From: Cycas panzhihuaensis
Taxonomy: Eukaryota; Cycadophyta
NCBI GenBank assembly: GCA_023213395.1
Contig: CM041465.1
Location: 34,231,741 to 34,295,740, forward strand
Reading direction: 5' to 3'
DNA length: 64,000 bases
The number at the start of each line of letters is the position of its first letter. The first letter of the stretch is position 1. Below the pieces are notes generated by a model. The model was given only the letters and a program-made list of their open reading frames with translations, was not told the origin of the DNA and did no database searches. The translations under genes were made by a program, and so were the position numbers. Below, in pieces: positions 12,106 to 24,582 of the stretch.

Positions 12106-12500
12106 TTATTTTTGTTCCATCATTTGCACAACTGATAACAGATTTTTCTTTAATCCTGGAATAAGCAAAACATTGTGAATATCTTTGTTTTCTCTGTCAT
12201 TTGTTTTAATGGAGACTGTTCCCCTTCCTTGAACTTCTTGGGTATTGTCATCTCCAAATATAACTTTCCCTTTCTGATCCTTATCAATTTTTGAAAAAGA
12301 TTTAGTATTGTAAGTCATATGTGTTGAGCATCCAGAGTCAATAAACCATTCATCATTTGTCAAGGAATTTACCATTAAACTAGTGTAGAATAAACTCTCA
12401 CCCTTTGAAGTGTTCTCTTGTGTCTCTGTAATTGTGTTTGCTAAATAACAATTTCTAGCCAAATGTCCAAAATTTCCACACTGGTAGCATTGAGGACCAT
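12106..12500 (-). pseudogene. C zinc knuckle and aspartic protease
   Basis: Around 12490 the - strand reads a CX2CX4HX4C knuckle (CYQCGNFGHLARNC). The protease follows, with 'WFIDSGCSTHMT' (active-site DSG intact) and 'IPGLKKNLLSVVQM' near its end. It would cut the Gag-Pol polyprotein. Confidence 0.9.
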
Positions 12501-13414
12501 AACTCCTGCCTCTCCCTCAAGACGCATCTCTACCAAAAGATGAAGGATTCCCACTTGATCCTGAAGAGTTCCAACCTCTACCTTGGCTTGGTCCTGAAAA
12601 ATTCCAACCTCTTCCTTGATTTGTTTATGACCAATTCTAGCTTCTTCCTTGATTGAATCCTCTTGATTTCCCTCTTAAAAATTGAAGATTTCATTGTACA
12701 TTTGCTTGTTGAAATCGATACGACTCTTGGTTTTGTTTAATCCTTTCCCTTAGGTTAGAAGTTGAAGCAAAGGCTTGATCCAAATCTTTATTTGTGGTCC
12801 TGCTTTTACACTTCTCTTCCATATTGAGTAATATAGACAATAATTGATCAACTTTTAAGGTAGACAAGTCCTTGGTTACTTCAATTGTAGTTGTAATATT
12901 TTTAAATTTACTGATTTCACTTACACTTCTCAATATTTTCTCGACCATTCTCTGTTCATAGATATGTTCTCCCAAATATACCATTTGATTGACTAGATCC
13001 TGCATTTTTGTAATAAATTCATTAATTGAATCTAAAGGCATCATCCTTAAATTTTCATAGTTTAATCTCAGATTCTAAAGTCTTTGCGGTATGGCCCCTT
13101 CATAACCAGATTTTAATATATTCCAAGATTCATGGGAGGTAGATGCCCCATATATGCGAGGAAAAATTTGTTCAGCTACCGACATGTATATAATTAAGAG
13201 TGCATCACTATCCTTCCTTAATAGTTCTTCTTTTCTAACTCTTAATCAGATGTAATTTCCTATTCGGTAAAGTTGGTTGAGGAAGATTAAACCCGTGAGC
13301 AACAATGTTCCACAAACCCTTTGATTGTAGAATGACTTGTATTTGACTAGACCATGGAAGATAATCAGATCCGTTAAACTTTGGTAGAGACTGTCCAATC
13401 TGATATGCTGCCAT
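12500..13414 (-). pseudogene. C gag
   Basis: I place the start at 13412-13414 because the reading 'MAAYQIGQSLPKFNGSDYL' fits copia Gag N-termini. The UBN2-type core is open at 12691-13044 ('ITTTIEVTKDLSTLKVDQLLSIL'). Frameshifts near 13240 and 13060, and stops in the Gly/Arg-rich tail before the knuckle, break it. Confidence 0.85.
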
Positions 13415-13454
13415 AGTTACTTGCTTATAAGCCCTAAAATAGTTAACGATAGTC

Positions 13455-13600
13455 TAGGAAGGAATATGATGTACCTTAGATTAATAATACCCTTCAAAGT
13501 AATATTTAATAAGATGCACCTTAGATTAATAATATCCTTCAAGGTTTAAATAAGATGCACCTTAGATTAATAATACCCTTCAAAGTAATATTTAATCAAA
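13455..13600. repeat. Tandem repeat in the C leader
   Basis: Three copies of a unit of about 50 bases built on GATGCACCTTAGATTAATAA and CCTTCAAAGTAATATTTAA. It is in the leader just upstream of gag; no function is evident. Confidence 0.8.
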
Positions 13601-14916
<1,316 letters not shown>

Positions 14917-14928
14917 ACTCTGATACCA
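14917..14928 (-). other. C primer-binding site
   Basis: The - strand reads TGGTATCAGAGT, directly joined to the 5' LTR: the initiator tRNA-Met type with its last base changed. Confidence 0.85.
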
Positions 14929-15139
14929 TATAGGATTCTGAGATTCTATCAACCAATGACAACACTAGGATCGACAACGGTATCGTGAGATACCTCTTCC
15001 TTTATTAATCAAAAAATACAAAGTACAAAGTTTAAATACTCATAAATCCATGAGTATAATATAAGCCGACCACTAATGCTATTGTAAAAATATAAACCTT
15101 GTAAGTCGACAAATGTGCATTACAAATTATTTTCTAACA
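14929..15139 (-). repeat. C 5' LTR
   Basis: 211 bases, paired with 9097-9307. Its outermost CA has become TA on the - strand reading. GGTTA follows as the target duplication. Confidence 0.95.
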
Positions 15140-15144
15140 GGTTA

Positions 15145-16400
15145 AAACTGGAATCAGAACGTAGGTGGTTGTTCCTACCATTAATGCCATATTGGAAATT
15201 GTAAAAAATGAATAGAAGTCAGAAGATCTTGAAAAATCTTAATAAAAAAGGTCACATAAATGATTTACTAGACATCAGAGTAATTCTTTTATGTTTAAGA
15301 AACTAAAAAACATTGTTATATGTTTGAATGCCCTTCCCCTAAATGTTCTCCTTTTATGAAAATGTTAATAGTCCCCTTTACTATTAAAGAAATATATTTA
15401 AAAAAATAAGTTTCTTATTCAATTATTAAAAATAATAATTAAGGTGTTAAGCAGTCTAATTACCCTTGTATAATGACAAAAAATAAAATTTTAAATAAGG
15501 TTTTAAATGGTTACTCACTCAAGATGACTTTTACTAAATAAAGTTTTACTAAATGAAGTGAATTTCAATTAAAGCCTATTAGGATATCTATCATGGTATA
15601 GTTTAAATGTGAACTAGAAAAAGGCTAATAGTAAGTAGTAGGTCCATAACTCTAATAGGTTAATAAGACACAGTTAGCCTATCAATGAAAGAGGGGACAA
15701 ATTGAAGGCCATATATTAAAAAAAAAAAAAAAAGAGGGAAAGAATAACTTGACTCTTTCAAAAGATTAAGAAAAAAGAATACATATCTTTGAGAGAGGGG
15801 TTCTAAGGTTAAGATTAGGATGTGATAAGGAGAGTTACTATCAACATTAGATTGTTGTGATGGAGGGAGTTAATGTTAAGTTATAAATCAAGGCCATTAA
15901 TGTTAGGGACAAATAGAAATGAACTATTCACATGAACTAGGTATAGTATAATCTTCAAGATGTGTACTGTAAAGGGAGGTTAATGTAATAAGTAATATAA
16001 AAAAAAACAAGGTAAATGTAATAACTATATTACATTATAGTAAGGGGAGTTTAGTGTTGATTTATTAATGTAATAGGGGGGGTTTAATGTTGATTTTTTT
16101 TAATGTAGTATAGGGGGGGAGGGGGTTAGGTTAATTTATTAATGTAATAGGGGGGGAGGTTTAAGGTTAATTTGTAAATCAAATAATAAAATGAAATTAA
16201 ATCAAAAAATGAAAAAAATGAACCCACGAACCTGACGGGTTTTTTGATTTTATAAAAGAAAAATAAAATGAAAGGAGATTGAGGTCCATGGATAGGGATT
16301 AGGGTAGAAACCCTACCTAATTTTTGATGTCATGGCAGTGCTCTTTATTTCGTTGTAGGTCTAGTTTGAGAATGCTCTTCTTCATGCAAAGAGAGAGGCT
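15145..16400 (-). other. B leader, gag-proximal part: AT-rich, with a G-run repeat
   Basis: This is the non-coding leader of B between C and the more complex stretch at 16.4 kb. It holds a poly(A) run (15718-15733) and, at 15980-16190, four or five degenerate copies of a unit containing TTAATGTAATAGGGGGGG. I see no gene. Confidence 0.6.
15975..16190. repeat. Degenerate G-run tandem repeat
   Basis: Units of about 40-50 bases alternate 'TTGATTTATTAATGTAATA' with runs of six to eight G. Four such G runs occur on one strand within about 150 bases. Confidence 0.7.
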
Positions 16401-16990
16401 TCACATAGGTCAGCTCACACAGAAGCAGGAGAAGGTTTGACATAGTCTGCCTTCTTCTAATTCAACTCCTAAGTTGGTGGAAATGATAGCAGCATTATTA
16501 GACAATGAGAGGGAAATGGTGCTTCCCAAACTGCATGCAAACCGATGTGAACCATGTCTGGTGCTGTCATGTCCAAGCCTCATCATTGCTTGCATATTGC
16601 CAGCATTAGTAATATCTGCGTGTACTTCCCCAGAGGCCTCAATTCTGATTTTCAATATAGCACGCAGTCTTACACTAGCTTTGAGCCCACTAGCATGTGG
16701 ACGATTCAAGCTAGATACAATGCATATGTTCAAGCAAGGAGCTGAAGGGTTTATTGTTGCTAATTTATGAGACAACAGGGATGTTGTCCTTTGGAGAATC
16801 AGGCACTAAAGCTCAAACGTATAGTCAAAAAGAGAAGTCACTGGGATTGTTATGAAGCAATAAAATGATTAGATATGGAAAGGCTATGATGGATTCTAAA
16901 AGCTCTAGAAAAGCTATAGGAAGCTGCATTAAACAAAGATGCCAATGACTCTGTAAAAAACTTATAAGTCATTTCAAAAATCAATAGGAA
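16400..16990 (+). pseudogene. Unidentified host-like coding fragments in the B leader
   Basis: Base composition rises here and long open readings appear: + strand 16474-16770 (98 codons) and - strand 16410-16775 (121 codons). From about 16780 the + strand keeps one frame to about 17030 ('KLKRIVKKRSHWDCYEAIK', 'WILKALEKL', 'EAALNKDANDSVKNL', 'SDDEEEEE'). Its four or five stops are TAG, TGA or TAA, possible Gln or Arg codons before C-to-T change. I cannot name the protein. The frame lies antisense to B and just upstream of NUP50-like sequence, so it may be part of the same captured locus. Confidence 0.4.
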
Positions 16991-17472
16991 TAATGTTAGG
17001 GACTATCTGGTCTCTGATGATGAAGAAGAAGAAGAGCATTGCAACCTCGTTCCAATTCAGTCCATCCCCACTTGGCCTTTTTGATTCCTTCCTCCTCCTT
17101 AGATTCTCATTTGGCATGGTCTCTTGATGATCTCTGGGATCATCCTTTGGTGTCTTACTATGAAGACAAGGAGTGATTGTAAAGGAAGATACAATGCAGG
17201 TGATAGTTAGGTAGGAACACGACAATAGTGAACTCAAAATGCAGAGATTATTACTAACTGTGAGCATAAGGTTGCTGGTGAAGGGTCTAGTAGGGGACAT
17301 TGCAACTAAAATAGCTCAACAAGAGGCAACCGGGTCAACTTAGATGAATGCGCTTCCCATTCTTGCAACTCTACATCTAATCCCTAAACCAATGTTGCAA
17401 CAATGCTCCATAAGTTTGACAAGAACCAATGAGCAGGGCTAGATGCTGGTACCCACGTATGTTGAACCTGGC
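16975..17472 (+). pseudogene. Possible middle part of a NUP50-like gene (left of G)
   Basis: The + strand gives an acidic stretch 'INRNNVRDYLVSDDEEEEE' and further on an Asn/Ser-rich stretch ('NSSTRGNRVN', 'SCNSTSNP'). Low-complexity acidic and Ser/Asn-rich segments also occur between the N-terminus and the Ran-binding domain of plant NUP50. It is followed, across G, by a much clearer NUP50-like domain (24454-24582). The link rests on order, strand and composition, not on a firm motif. Confidence 0.3.
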
Positions 17473-18612
17473 TGATCCGTTTTCGGATCTTTAAGTTCAT
17501 AATACTCTTAAATACCTTATTTTTCATGTTTATGATCTTCATTTAGTAGAAAAATACCTTAAGAGGCTTAAAAAATGCAAAAAAAGGTGCAACTACAACT
17601 GCAACCAAGTGCAAACAACTGTAATTAAGTGCTACCGGGTGATCTACAACTACAATTAATTGCTACCGGGTGGTCTTCAAGTGTAACTAAGTACAATTGA
17701 CTGGTCTACAAGTGCAACAAACTGCAACCACGTAGTTTGCAAGTGCAACATCAAGTGAAATCAACTGTGGACTGACGTGCAACCCTGCAGATTGCAAAAA
17801 AAACGAAAACAAAAAAATAAAAAAAAATGGCAGCATTTTTGGCAGGGAAAATGAAGTTCGTTTCACACAGAATTTTAGGAGGATCTTTTCACACGTGTCC
17901 TCTACACGATTAAAGAGAAAAACCTCCTAATTAAATGGATTTAATCAAGATTTCTTTAACCGTTTTGAATCTTTTGAAGAATGGAAAAATAGAAAACCCA
18001 TTGCAGAAGAAATACGTATTATAGGGTTTATAATAGCAATATCTTAGCATAAAGAAAGGAGATAAAGGATTCCAGCAGCCATAGACACAGTACGGGGAGC
18101 AAGACAAGAGGAAAGATTCTCCAAAATTACTTTTCACTTGAGAAAGAACAGCTCCAAAAACGTAGAATCTGTGCAGGAGAGGGAAAATGATGGAAGTTCA
18201 TAACAAGCGATATAGTAGCGTAAAAAATCCCTTGTGAGGATAGAAAAGAAGCCCAAGAAAGTGAAGTTACAGCAGAGGAATGAAAATAGTAGCCACAACA
18301 GTCTAAGAAAGAGACGTCAGCGGATTTTTTCACTAAGAATAGAGAATTTTTTGGTTATTGATAACCAAAACTCTATGCAAACTTCAGTGACAGTGGTTCC
18401 AAAGAACATGCAGCAGCCCAAAAAGTGCCCATCACTCTTTTCTTCTCTCCCAACTTGCTGTAGCAGTCTTTGCATGCTCAATAGAGCACAAAAAGAAAGA
18501 ATTTTATAAGAAACTTCAAAATATCTTCAAATTTATGTAATATTATTGTAAATTTGTTCTGTATTTTTTTCAATTAGATTAAGTCTTCACTTTTCCATTC
18601 AAATTCAGATCA
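17473..18612 (+). repeat. G 5' LTR
   Basis: 1140 bases, TGATCCGTTTTCGG...CAAATTCAGATCA. Against the 3' LTR it lacks about three bases at its tip (TGCTAATCCG there). It contains short internal repeats around 'GCTACCGGGTGGTC' and 'AAGTGCAAC'. The open readings inside it on both strands occur in both LTRs and are not genes. Confidence 0.93.
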
Positions 18613-18618
18613 ATATTT

Positions 18619-18630
18619 TGGTATCAGAGC
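18619..18630 (+). other. G primer-binding site (initiator tRNA-Met)
   Basis: TGGTATCAGAGC lies six bases after the 5' LTR. Confidence 0.9.
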
Positions 18631-18716
18631 TAGTTTCTTGAAATCCTTAGGAACTTAGGAATTTTTAAAGAAAAAGAAAAGAAAAACCCTCTTGCTTTCA
18701 TTGTGAAAAGTTTTTA

Positions 18717-19760
18717 TGAAAACTAGATTTCAATATTTATTGACTGACAAACCTTTAACTGAACCACTTGAGAAAGAATGTAGATAGCGAAGGAAGATAG
18801 CTAAGTCAAAGCAAAAGATGGAGGAAAGGTTCGTGAAGATAGAGAAAAATCTTGACAAACTAACCCAGCTTGTGGTGTAACTAGTCTCTCAACAAGTTAC
18901 AACTTCTTCTTCAACAGTGAAAGGCATGAAGAAGGAAGAAGATGAACTGATAAAAGAGGATACAAATGAAGAGCTGGTAGAAGACCAATAAGAAGATGAA
19001 GAAGAAGACAATCTGGCGATATAACACATCCATTCAAGGTAGAGGCAAAACTTGAATTGCCCATCTATGATGAAACTTTAGATGCTAAAAAGTTAGATGG
19101 TTGGTTGGACCAACTAGAAACATATTTTTCCATTTATGGGTATAAAAACTAGCAGAAAATTACTTTTGCTAGGTTAAAATTGTCTAAGCATGCATTAGTT
19201 TGGTGGAATGCATATCTTAAATCCTATAATGTAAATGAAATTACCTGGCAACAATTTAAAATCCTCATAAAGAAGCAATTCTATCCTATTAGATATGAAG
19301 AGCAACAGAGGATTAAATGGCAATATTACAAGCTGTGAAAGAGGCCAAAATATCCAAGACTACACAATAGAATTTCAAAAGCAAGCTGTTGTGTTGGGCA
19401 TCTCTTTACTAGGTAAAGATATCATGCTGAAGTATATTGGAGGACTACACTAGCATATTCAGTAAGAACTTCAACTGTTTAAAGTTAAATCGCTCAATGA
19501 AGCTAGCAAGAAGGCGATTGCCATAGAAAAGAGGAATAAGAAGGTTTTTACTGAGAGGAAAAGGTTTGCACCTCAAGAAGGTAGCAATAAACCTGCCTGA
19601 GGAATGAGGTTTCCAAGTAAAGTTGGACAATAATCCATTAGGGGTTTTGGCAAGAAGAAACAAGCCAATACCACCAAAATCAAAGTTACTTGTACTCATT
19701 ACAAGCGAGCGGGTCACAACATAGAAGATTGTTGGTTCCTACACCCAGAGAAATGACCCA
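18717..19760 (+). pseudogene. G gag with a damaged zinc knuckle
   Basis: The reading starts at ATG 18717 ('MKTRFQYLLTDKPLTEPLE'). A Lys/Glu-rich N-terminal part follows (about 18780-19020), then the retrotransposon Gag core at about 19040-19310 ('FKVEAKLELPIYDE', 'WLDQLETYFSIYGY', 'KLSKHALVWWNAYLKS', 'WQQFKILIKKQFYP'). At about 19690 the knuckle reads CTHYKRAGHNIEDC: the second Cys of CX2CX4HX4C is Tyr, one G-to-A change. Frameshifts lie near 19010, 19330 and 19600. Gag would form the virus-like particle. Confidence 0.85.
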
Positions 19761-19813
19761 AGAATAAGGGAAACGGTAAATCTAAAACTGAAGGTAAAGC
19801 TTTACTTAACTCT

Positions 19814-20346
19814 ATGGGTGATGAAGATGTTTGTGGCATCGAAGAAGCCAATGAGAAGTTGATGCTCATGGCTAATGCAGAGCCTAAAAATAACCATCAA
19901 CAAATTGATCTAGAGATTAGAGAGGAGCTCTTCATGGTAAGAATCCAAGTGAAGCAAAGTTTGGTTGATGTCATCTTTGATGGAGGAAGCCAAAAGAATT
20001 TAATCTCAGAAGCATTGGTAAAGAAACTGGGATTAAAAATGCATACACATCCAAAACCATATCCTCTTGGATGGTCGCAAAAGATTCAGAGTTGCAGGTT
20101 ACTCACCAATGTAAGTTTAAATTTGCAATATCTGAAAAGTTCATTGATGAAGTTGAATGTGAGGTAGTCCCTTTGGATGTTTGTCAAGTTGTGTTTAGCA
20201 GCCCATATCTCTATGATAGAGATGGAGTTCATCACAGGAGGCTGAGAAAGATTCGACTCATCAAGGATGGGAAATCATATTTGATCAATGCATCAAACCA
20301 TAAAAGAAGATCTCTCTCATATCTTCCTAACAAGCAAAAAGATTGA
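19814..20346 (+). pseudogene. G aspartic protease
   Basis: 'VDVIFDGGSQKNLISEALVKK' (about 19968-20030) is the gypsy protease active-site region; relatives have DSG or DPGS, here DGG, so the Asp is kept. A frameshift near 20070 moves the reading to the frame of 20071-20346, which continues with 'VPLDVCQVVFSSPYLYDRDG', the usual link to RT. Confidence 0.82.
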
Positions 20347-20439
20347 TTAATACTTGTAGGAAGTTTATGCTGCTGATGATAAAGCAAAAGGTGGAAGAAA
20401 AAGAGCAAGCAAAGTCCTCAATACAGGCACTGGATAGGA

Positions 20440-21830
20440 AGCAATTGTAGTATATTGAAGGCCTAAGGAATACATACAATGACGTATTCCAAGAGCCAAA
20501 AGGGCTGCTCCCTAAAAGGGCAATTGAACATGAAATCCAACTGGTTGCTAATTCACCTTTGCCAAATCTTAGTCTCTACCAAAACTCAGTTTTAGAGAAT
20601 GAAGAGATTAAGAGGTAGATTCAAGAACTCTTGGAAGAAGGAGTGATCAAGCCAAGTTGTTCCCCATGTGGTTCACCTATTATTTTGGTGCCAAAGAAAG
20701 ATGGAGGATGGAGAAAGTGCATTGACTACCGGTCTTTGAATAAGATCATCATAAAGAATAGACATCCCTTACCACAGATAGATGAATTATTGGACGAGCT
20801 ATAGTTGGCAAGATATTTCAGCAAAATGGACCTGAAATCAGGCTACCATCAGGTTCGAATCCGAGAGGAGGATACTTGGAAGATAGCCTTCAAATCAGAG
20901 CAAGGATTGTTTGAATGGTTGATGATGTCGTTTGGTCTATGCAATACACCTGCCACCTTCATGAGGTTGATAAATGAGGTATTAAGACCCTTCATTGATG
21001 ACTTTGTAATTGTTTATCTAGATGATATTATGATTTTTAGCCATACTTGGAAGGAGCACCTCCAACATGTTGAGCAAGTGCTCAAAGTTCTCCAAGAGCA
21101 GCAGTTGAAACTTAATCTAAAGAAGTACGAGTTTGGAAAGCAATCTCTCATCTTCTTAGGTTTCATGGTTGGAGGAGGAGAATTGAAGATTGACCCAGCA
21201 AAAATTAAAGTCATTCTTAATTGGCCCATACCCAAGACAATCACAGAGGTAAGAAGTTTTATTAGTGCATGTCAATATTTAAGAAAATTTATTTTCAGAT
21301 TCTCTCAAATTGCAGCACTTCTTCATGCATTGACGGGAGGACATGCAAAGTTTCATTGGGAGAATGAATAAGAAAAAGCTTTTAGGCTTTTGAAGTAGAC
21401 AATTTGTGAGCCACCAGCGTTAGCTTTACCCTCATTGCAGAAGCCATTTGAATTAGAGACTGATGCTTCAGGCTATGCCATGGGAGTAGTATTAAAGCAA
21501 GAAGGAAAATCGATAGCATACCATTCAGAGACATTTAATGGAGCTGTCATAAACTACCCAACTTACAATAAGGAGCTCTATGCATTACACCAAGTAGTAA
21601 AGCATTGGAGACCATATTTATTGGGAAAATAAGTGGTCATCCACACCGACCATAAGCCTTTGCAATTCTTGTAGACTCAGTCCAAATTGCAGTAGGCTAG
21701 GCACATGAAGTCGATGTCCTATTTGTAGCAGTTTCACATCGTGGTTAAATATAAGAAAGGAACAACAAATAAGATTGCAGACTTATTGTCCAGACCTCCT
21801 CAATAGCAAGGTATTTCCAGTTTGTTGGTA
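20440..21830 (+). pseudogene. G reverse transcriptase and RNase H
   Basis: One frame from about 20440. RT: '[19 protein letters not shown]' (20690), '[14 protein letters not shown]', 'KMDLKSGYHQVRI', 'FGLCNTPATF', the catalytic 'VIVYLDDIMIFS' (YLDD intact, about 21010) and 'LGFMVGGGELKIDPAKI'. RNase H: 'FELETDASGYAMGVVL' (21440), 'YNKELYALHQVVKHWRPYL' and 'HTDHKPLQFL'. The open pieces are 20805-21371 and 21435-21632. Stops between them are TAG or TAA where Gln or Trp is expected. Confidence 0.93.
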
Positions 21831-23160
21831 GCTATGCAATTTCAACCTTTCTGCCATGATAAATATGTTGATTTGTACTGGAAAGATGAGGCATTCAAGC
21901 CTATCTTTGAGCAACTACAACAAAGAAAAGTAGTTACTGATTTCCAACTGAAAGATAGACTTCTTTTCAAGCAACACAAGCTTTACATTCTAAAGCATAC
22001 AGACCGGATGAAGTGGATAAGAGAAGTTCATAGCTCTTGAGTTGCAGGACTCTTTGGAGTGGGAAAGACATTGCTAAACTTGCAGCGATATATGTATTGG
22101 CCAAATATGTAGTAAGATGTGACTACAATAATACGAGGGTGTATATTATGTAGCACATCAAAGCTGGCCAATAGGAATTTTGGATTGTACATTCCACTTC
22201 CTGTTCCATCATGACCGTGGGAGAGTATCTCCATGGATTTCCTGGGAGGACTACCACGAACCAAAAATGATATGGATTATTTATTTGTAGTTGTTTATCG
22301 GTTTAGTAAAATGGTGATGTTGATTCCCTATAAAAAGACACATACAGAAGAAGACATAGCTAGATTACTTTTCCAGCATGTTTGGAAGTATTTTGGACTT
22401 CCCAACTCAATCATTTCTGATCAAGACAACAGATTTCTGAGTCATTTTTGGCAAACACTTTAGGGAATAATGGATACAAAGCTAAAGATAAGCACAACTT
22501 TTCATCATCAAACATACGGCTAAACTGAAGTTGTCAATAGGACATTGGTACAACTGTTACAAGGATACAATGCCAAGCATCTTAAGACTTGGGATAAAAG
22601 TCTTCTATACAAATAATTTACATTCAATAGAGCTATCCATAGCTTAACCCAAAAATCATCGTTTGAGGTATGTTTAGGATTTCTGCCTGCAAGTCCTTTT
22701 GATCTAGAATTTTCTGCTCAATTTTCTACAGGAAATGGAAAGGAGGAAGAAGGAGATGAAAAGGCAGAAAGATTCTTAAAAAGAATCAGAAAAATCCATC
22801 AACAGGTTAAAGAGCAGCTTCAAAAATCTCAATAGAGATACAAACAATGACATGATGCACATAGAATCAACCATTCCTTTAAGGAAGGAGATAGAGTTTA
22901 ATTGCACCTTAGTAAGAAAAGATTGCAAGGTGAAGGCAAAAAGCTAAATCTTATACGATATGGTCCTTTTACAATCTTGAAGAAAATTGGGAAAAATGCT
23001 TTCTAGCTTGAACTTCCAGAATTCATGAAAATATATTCTGTAAGGAATATTGAGAATCTGAAGATGTTTAAGCCATCCATGTTGGATGAAGATGAAGACA
23101 GAGTTCCACTCTTACCAAATCCAGAGGAGTTACGAATAGAGAAAGAAGAACAAATGTAAA
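21830..23160 (+). pseudogene. G integrase
   Basis: Continues the frame of RT. The zinc-binding region reads through 22030-22160 ('LQRYMYWPNM', 'GCILCSTSK'). The core has 'ISMDFLGGLPRTKNDMDYLFVVVYRFSK' in pieces (first Asp), 'SIISDQDNRF' (second Asp, 22410) and 'TEVVNRTLVQLLQ' (22530; relatives read TEVVNR, Glu kept). The C-terminal part has 'RYGPFTILKKIGKNAF' and 'ENLKMF'. After it I see no chromodomain. The catalytic residues survive although stops make the gene dead. Confidence 0.88.
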
Positions 23161-23332
23161 ATGATTGCATTCTTCAAAGGAAGCATACCAAGACTCGAAG
23201 AGGCATAATCGAGTCCTTCAGAATTGCAGAAAAAGGACAAGTACCTAGCAAAGCAAAATGGTATAATAAGGAGATAGGGAAAATCAAATTCCCTCATCTA
23301 CAATTATAAAGTTCATGAGGTCATGAACTCCT

Positions 23333-23344
23333 AAAAAAGGGGAG
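23333..23344 (+). other. G polypurine tract
   Basis: AAAAAAGGGGAG directly before the 3' LTR. Confidence 0.85.
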
Positions 23345-24453
23345 TGCTAATCCGTTTTCAGATCTTTAAGTTCATAATACTCTTAAATACCTTGTTTTTC
23401 ATGTTTATGATCTTCATTTAGTAGAAAAATGTCTTAAGAGGCTTAGAAAATACAAAAAAAAGGTACAACTACAACTGCAACTAACTGCAACTAAGTGCTA
23501 CCGGGTGATCTACAACTGCAACTAAGTACTACCGGGTGGTCTTCAAGTGCAACTAAGTACAATCAATTGGTCTACAAGTGCAACGAACTGCAACCACATA
23601 GTTTGCAAGTGCAACATCAAGTGAAATTGATCATGGATCGAGGTGCAACCTCATGATTGCGAGAAAACGGAAAACAGAAAAATAAAAACAAATGACAACA
23701 TTTTTGGTGGGGAAAACGAAGTCCGTTTCATACGAAATTTTAGGAGGATCTTTTCACACATGTCCTCTACATGATTAAAGAGAAATACCTCCTAATGAAA
23801 TGGATTTAATCAAGATTTCTTTAACCGTTTTGAATCCGTTGAAGAACAGAAAAATAGTAAACCCATTGTGGAAGAAATACATATTATAGGGTTTATAATA
23901 GTAATATCTTGGCATAAAGAAAGGAGATAAAGGATGGTAGCAAGACAAGAGGAAAGATTCTCCAAAATTACTTTCCGCTTGAGAAAGAACGACTCCAAAA
24001 ACATAGAATCTGCGCAGGAGAGGGAAAATGATAGAAGTGCATAAGAAGTGACATAGCAAAGCCAAAAATCCATTGTGAGGATAGAAAAGGAGCCCAAGAA
24101 AGTGAAGTTGCAGCCGAGGAAGGAAAATAGTAGCCGCAGTAGTCCAAGAAAGAGACATCAGTGGATTTCTTCACCAAGAAAATAGAATTTTTTGGTTATC
24201 AACAACCAAAACTCTATGCAAACTTCAGTGACAGTGGTTCCAAAGAACATGCAGCAGCTCGAAAAGTGCTCAACACTCTTTTCTTCTCTCCCAACTTACT
24301 GTAGCAGTCTTTGCATGCTCAATAGAGCACAAAAAGAAGGAATTTTGTAAGAAAATCTAAAATATCTTTAAATTTATGTAATATTATTGTAAATTTGTTA
24401 TGGATTTGTTTCAATTGGATTAAGTCTTCACTTTTCCATTCAAATTCAGATCA
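23345..24453 (+). repeat. G 3' LTR
   Basis: 1109 bases, TGCTAATCCG...CAGATCA, aligned with 17473-18612 with scattered substitutions and small indels (the 3' copy lacks a stretch near 23937). Followed by the target duplication CTGGC. Confidence 0.93.
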
Positions 24454-24582
24454 CTGGCCTAGATATGAAGCTGACAAGTATGGACAAAAGAGGTATTACT
24501 TTTACTAGTGTGAACAGTGGTGATGATGTTAAGGAAGGCCTTGCAATATTTGCATTGAAGTTTAAAGATGGCTCAGATACCA
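24454..24582 (+). pseudogene. NUP50-like Ran-binding (RanBP1) domain fragment, captured in B
   Basis: The + strand reads openly to a stop at 24585: '[19 protein letters not shown]' and then '[13 protein letters not shown]'. This closely resembles the end of the RanBP1 domain of plant NUP50, where the pattern is D/EMKL-x-x-MDK-x-GI/VTF, then a variable loop, then FALKFKD. NUP50 is a nuclear-basket nucleoporin that helps importin-alpha release cargo with Ran. If G is taken out (one CTGGC kept), the frame also runs openly a short way into the left flank. The fragment is on the strand opposite to B and ends exactly on B's primer site and 5' LTR, so it is inside B. Identification is from memory of the family; moderately sure. 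Confidence 0.55.
24571..24582 (-). other. B primer-binding site (initiator tRNA-Met, one mismatch)
   Basis: The - strand reads TGGTATCTGAGC directly at the 5' LTR, one mismatch from TGGTATCAGAGC. On the + strand the same bases encode the last residues of the NUP50-like reading. Confidence 0.7.

Larger units (their letters stand above)
17473..24453 (+). mobile_element. Ty3/gypsy element G, complete
   Basis: A 6.98-kb element with LTRs at 17473-18612 and 23345-24453 and a perfect five-base target duplication CTGGC (17468-17472 and 24454-24458). Order: primer site, gag, zinc knuckle, protease, RT, RNase H, integrase, purine tract, which is the gypsy order (integrase last). I see no chromodomain after the integrase. 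Pol keeps one reading frame almost throughout but has about twenty stops. It is inserted into the leader of B, within the NUP50-like sequence. Confidence 0.95.

Noticed and set aside
17931-18509. Open readings of 68-91 codons in the G LTRs
   Set aside because: They lie in LTR sequence, overlap on both strands and differ between the two LTRs.
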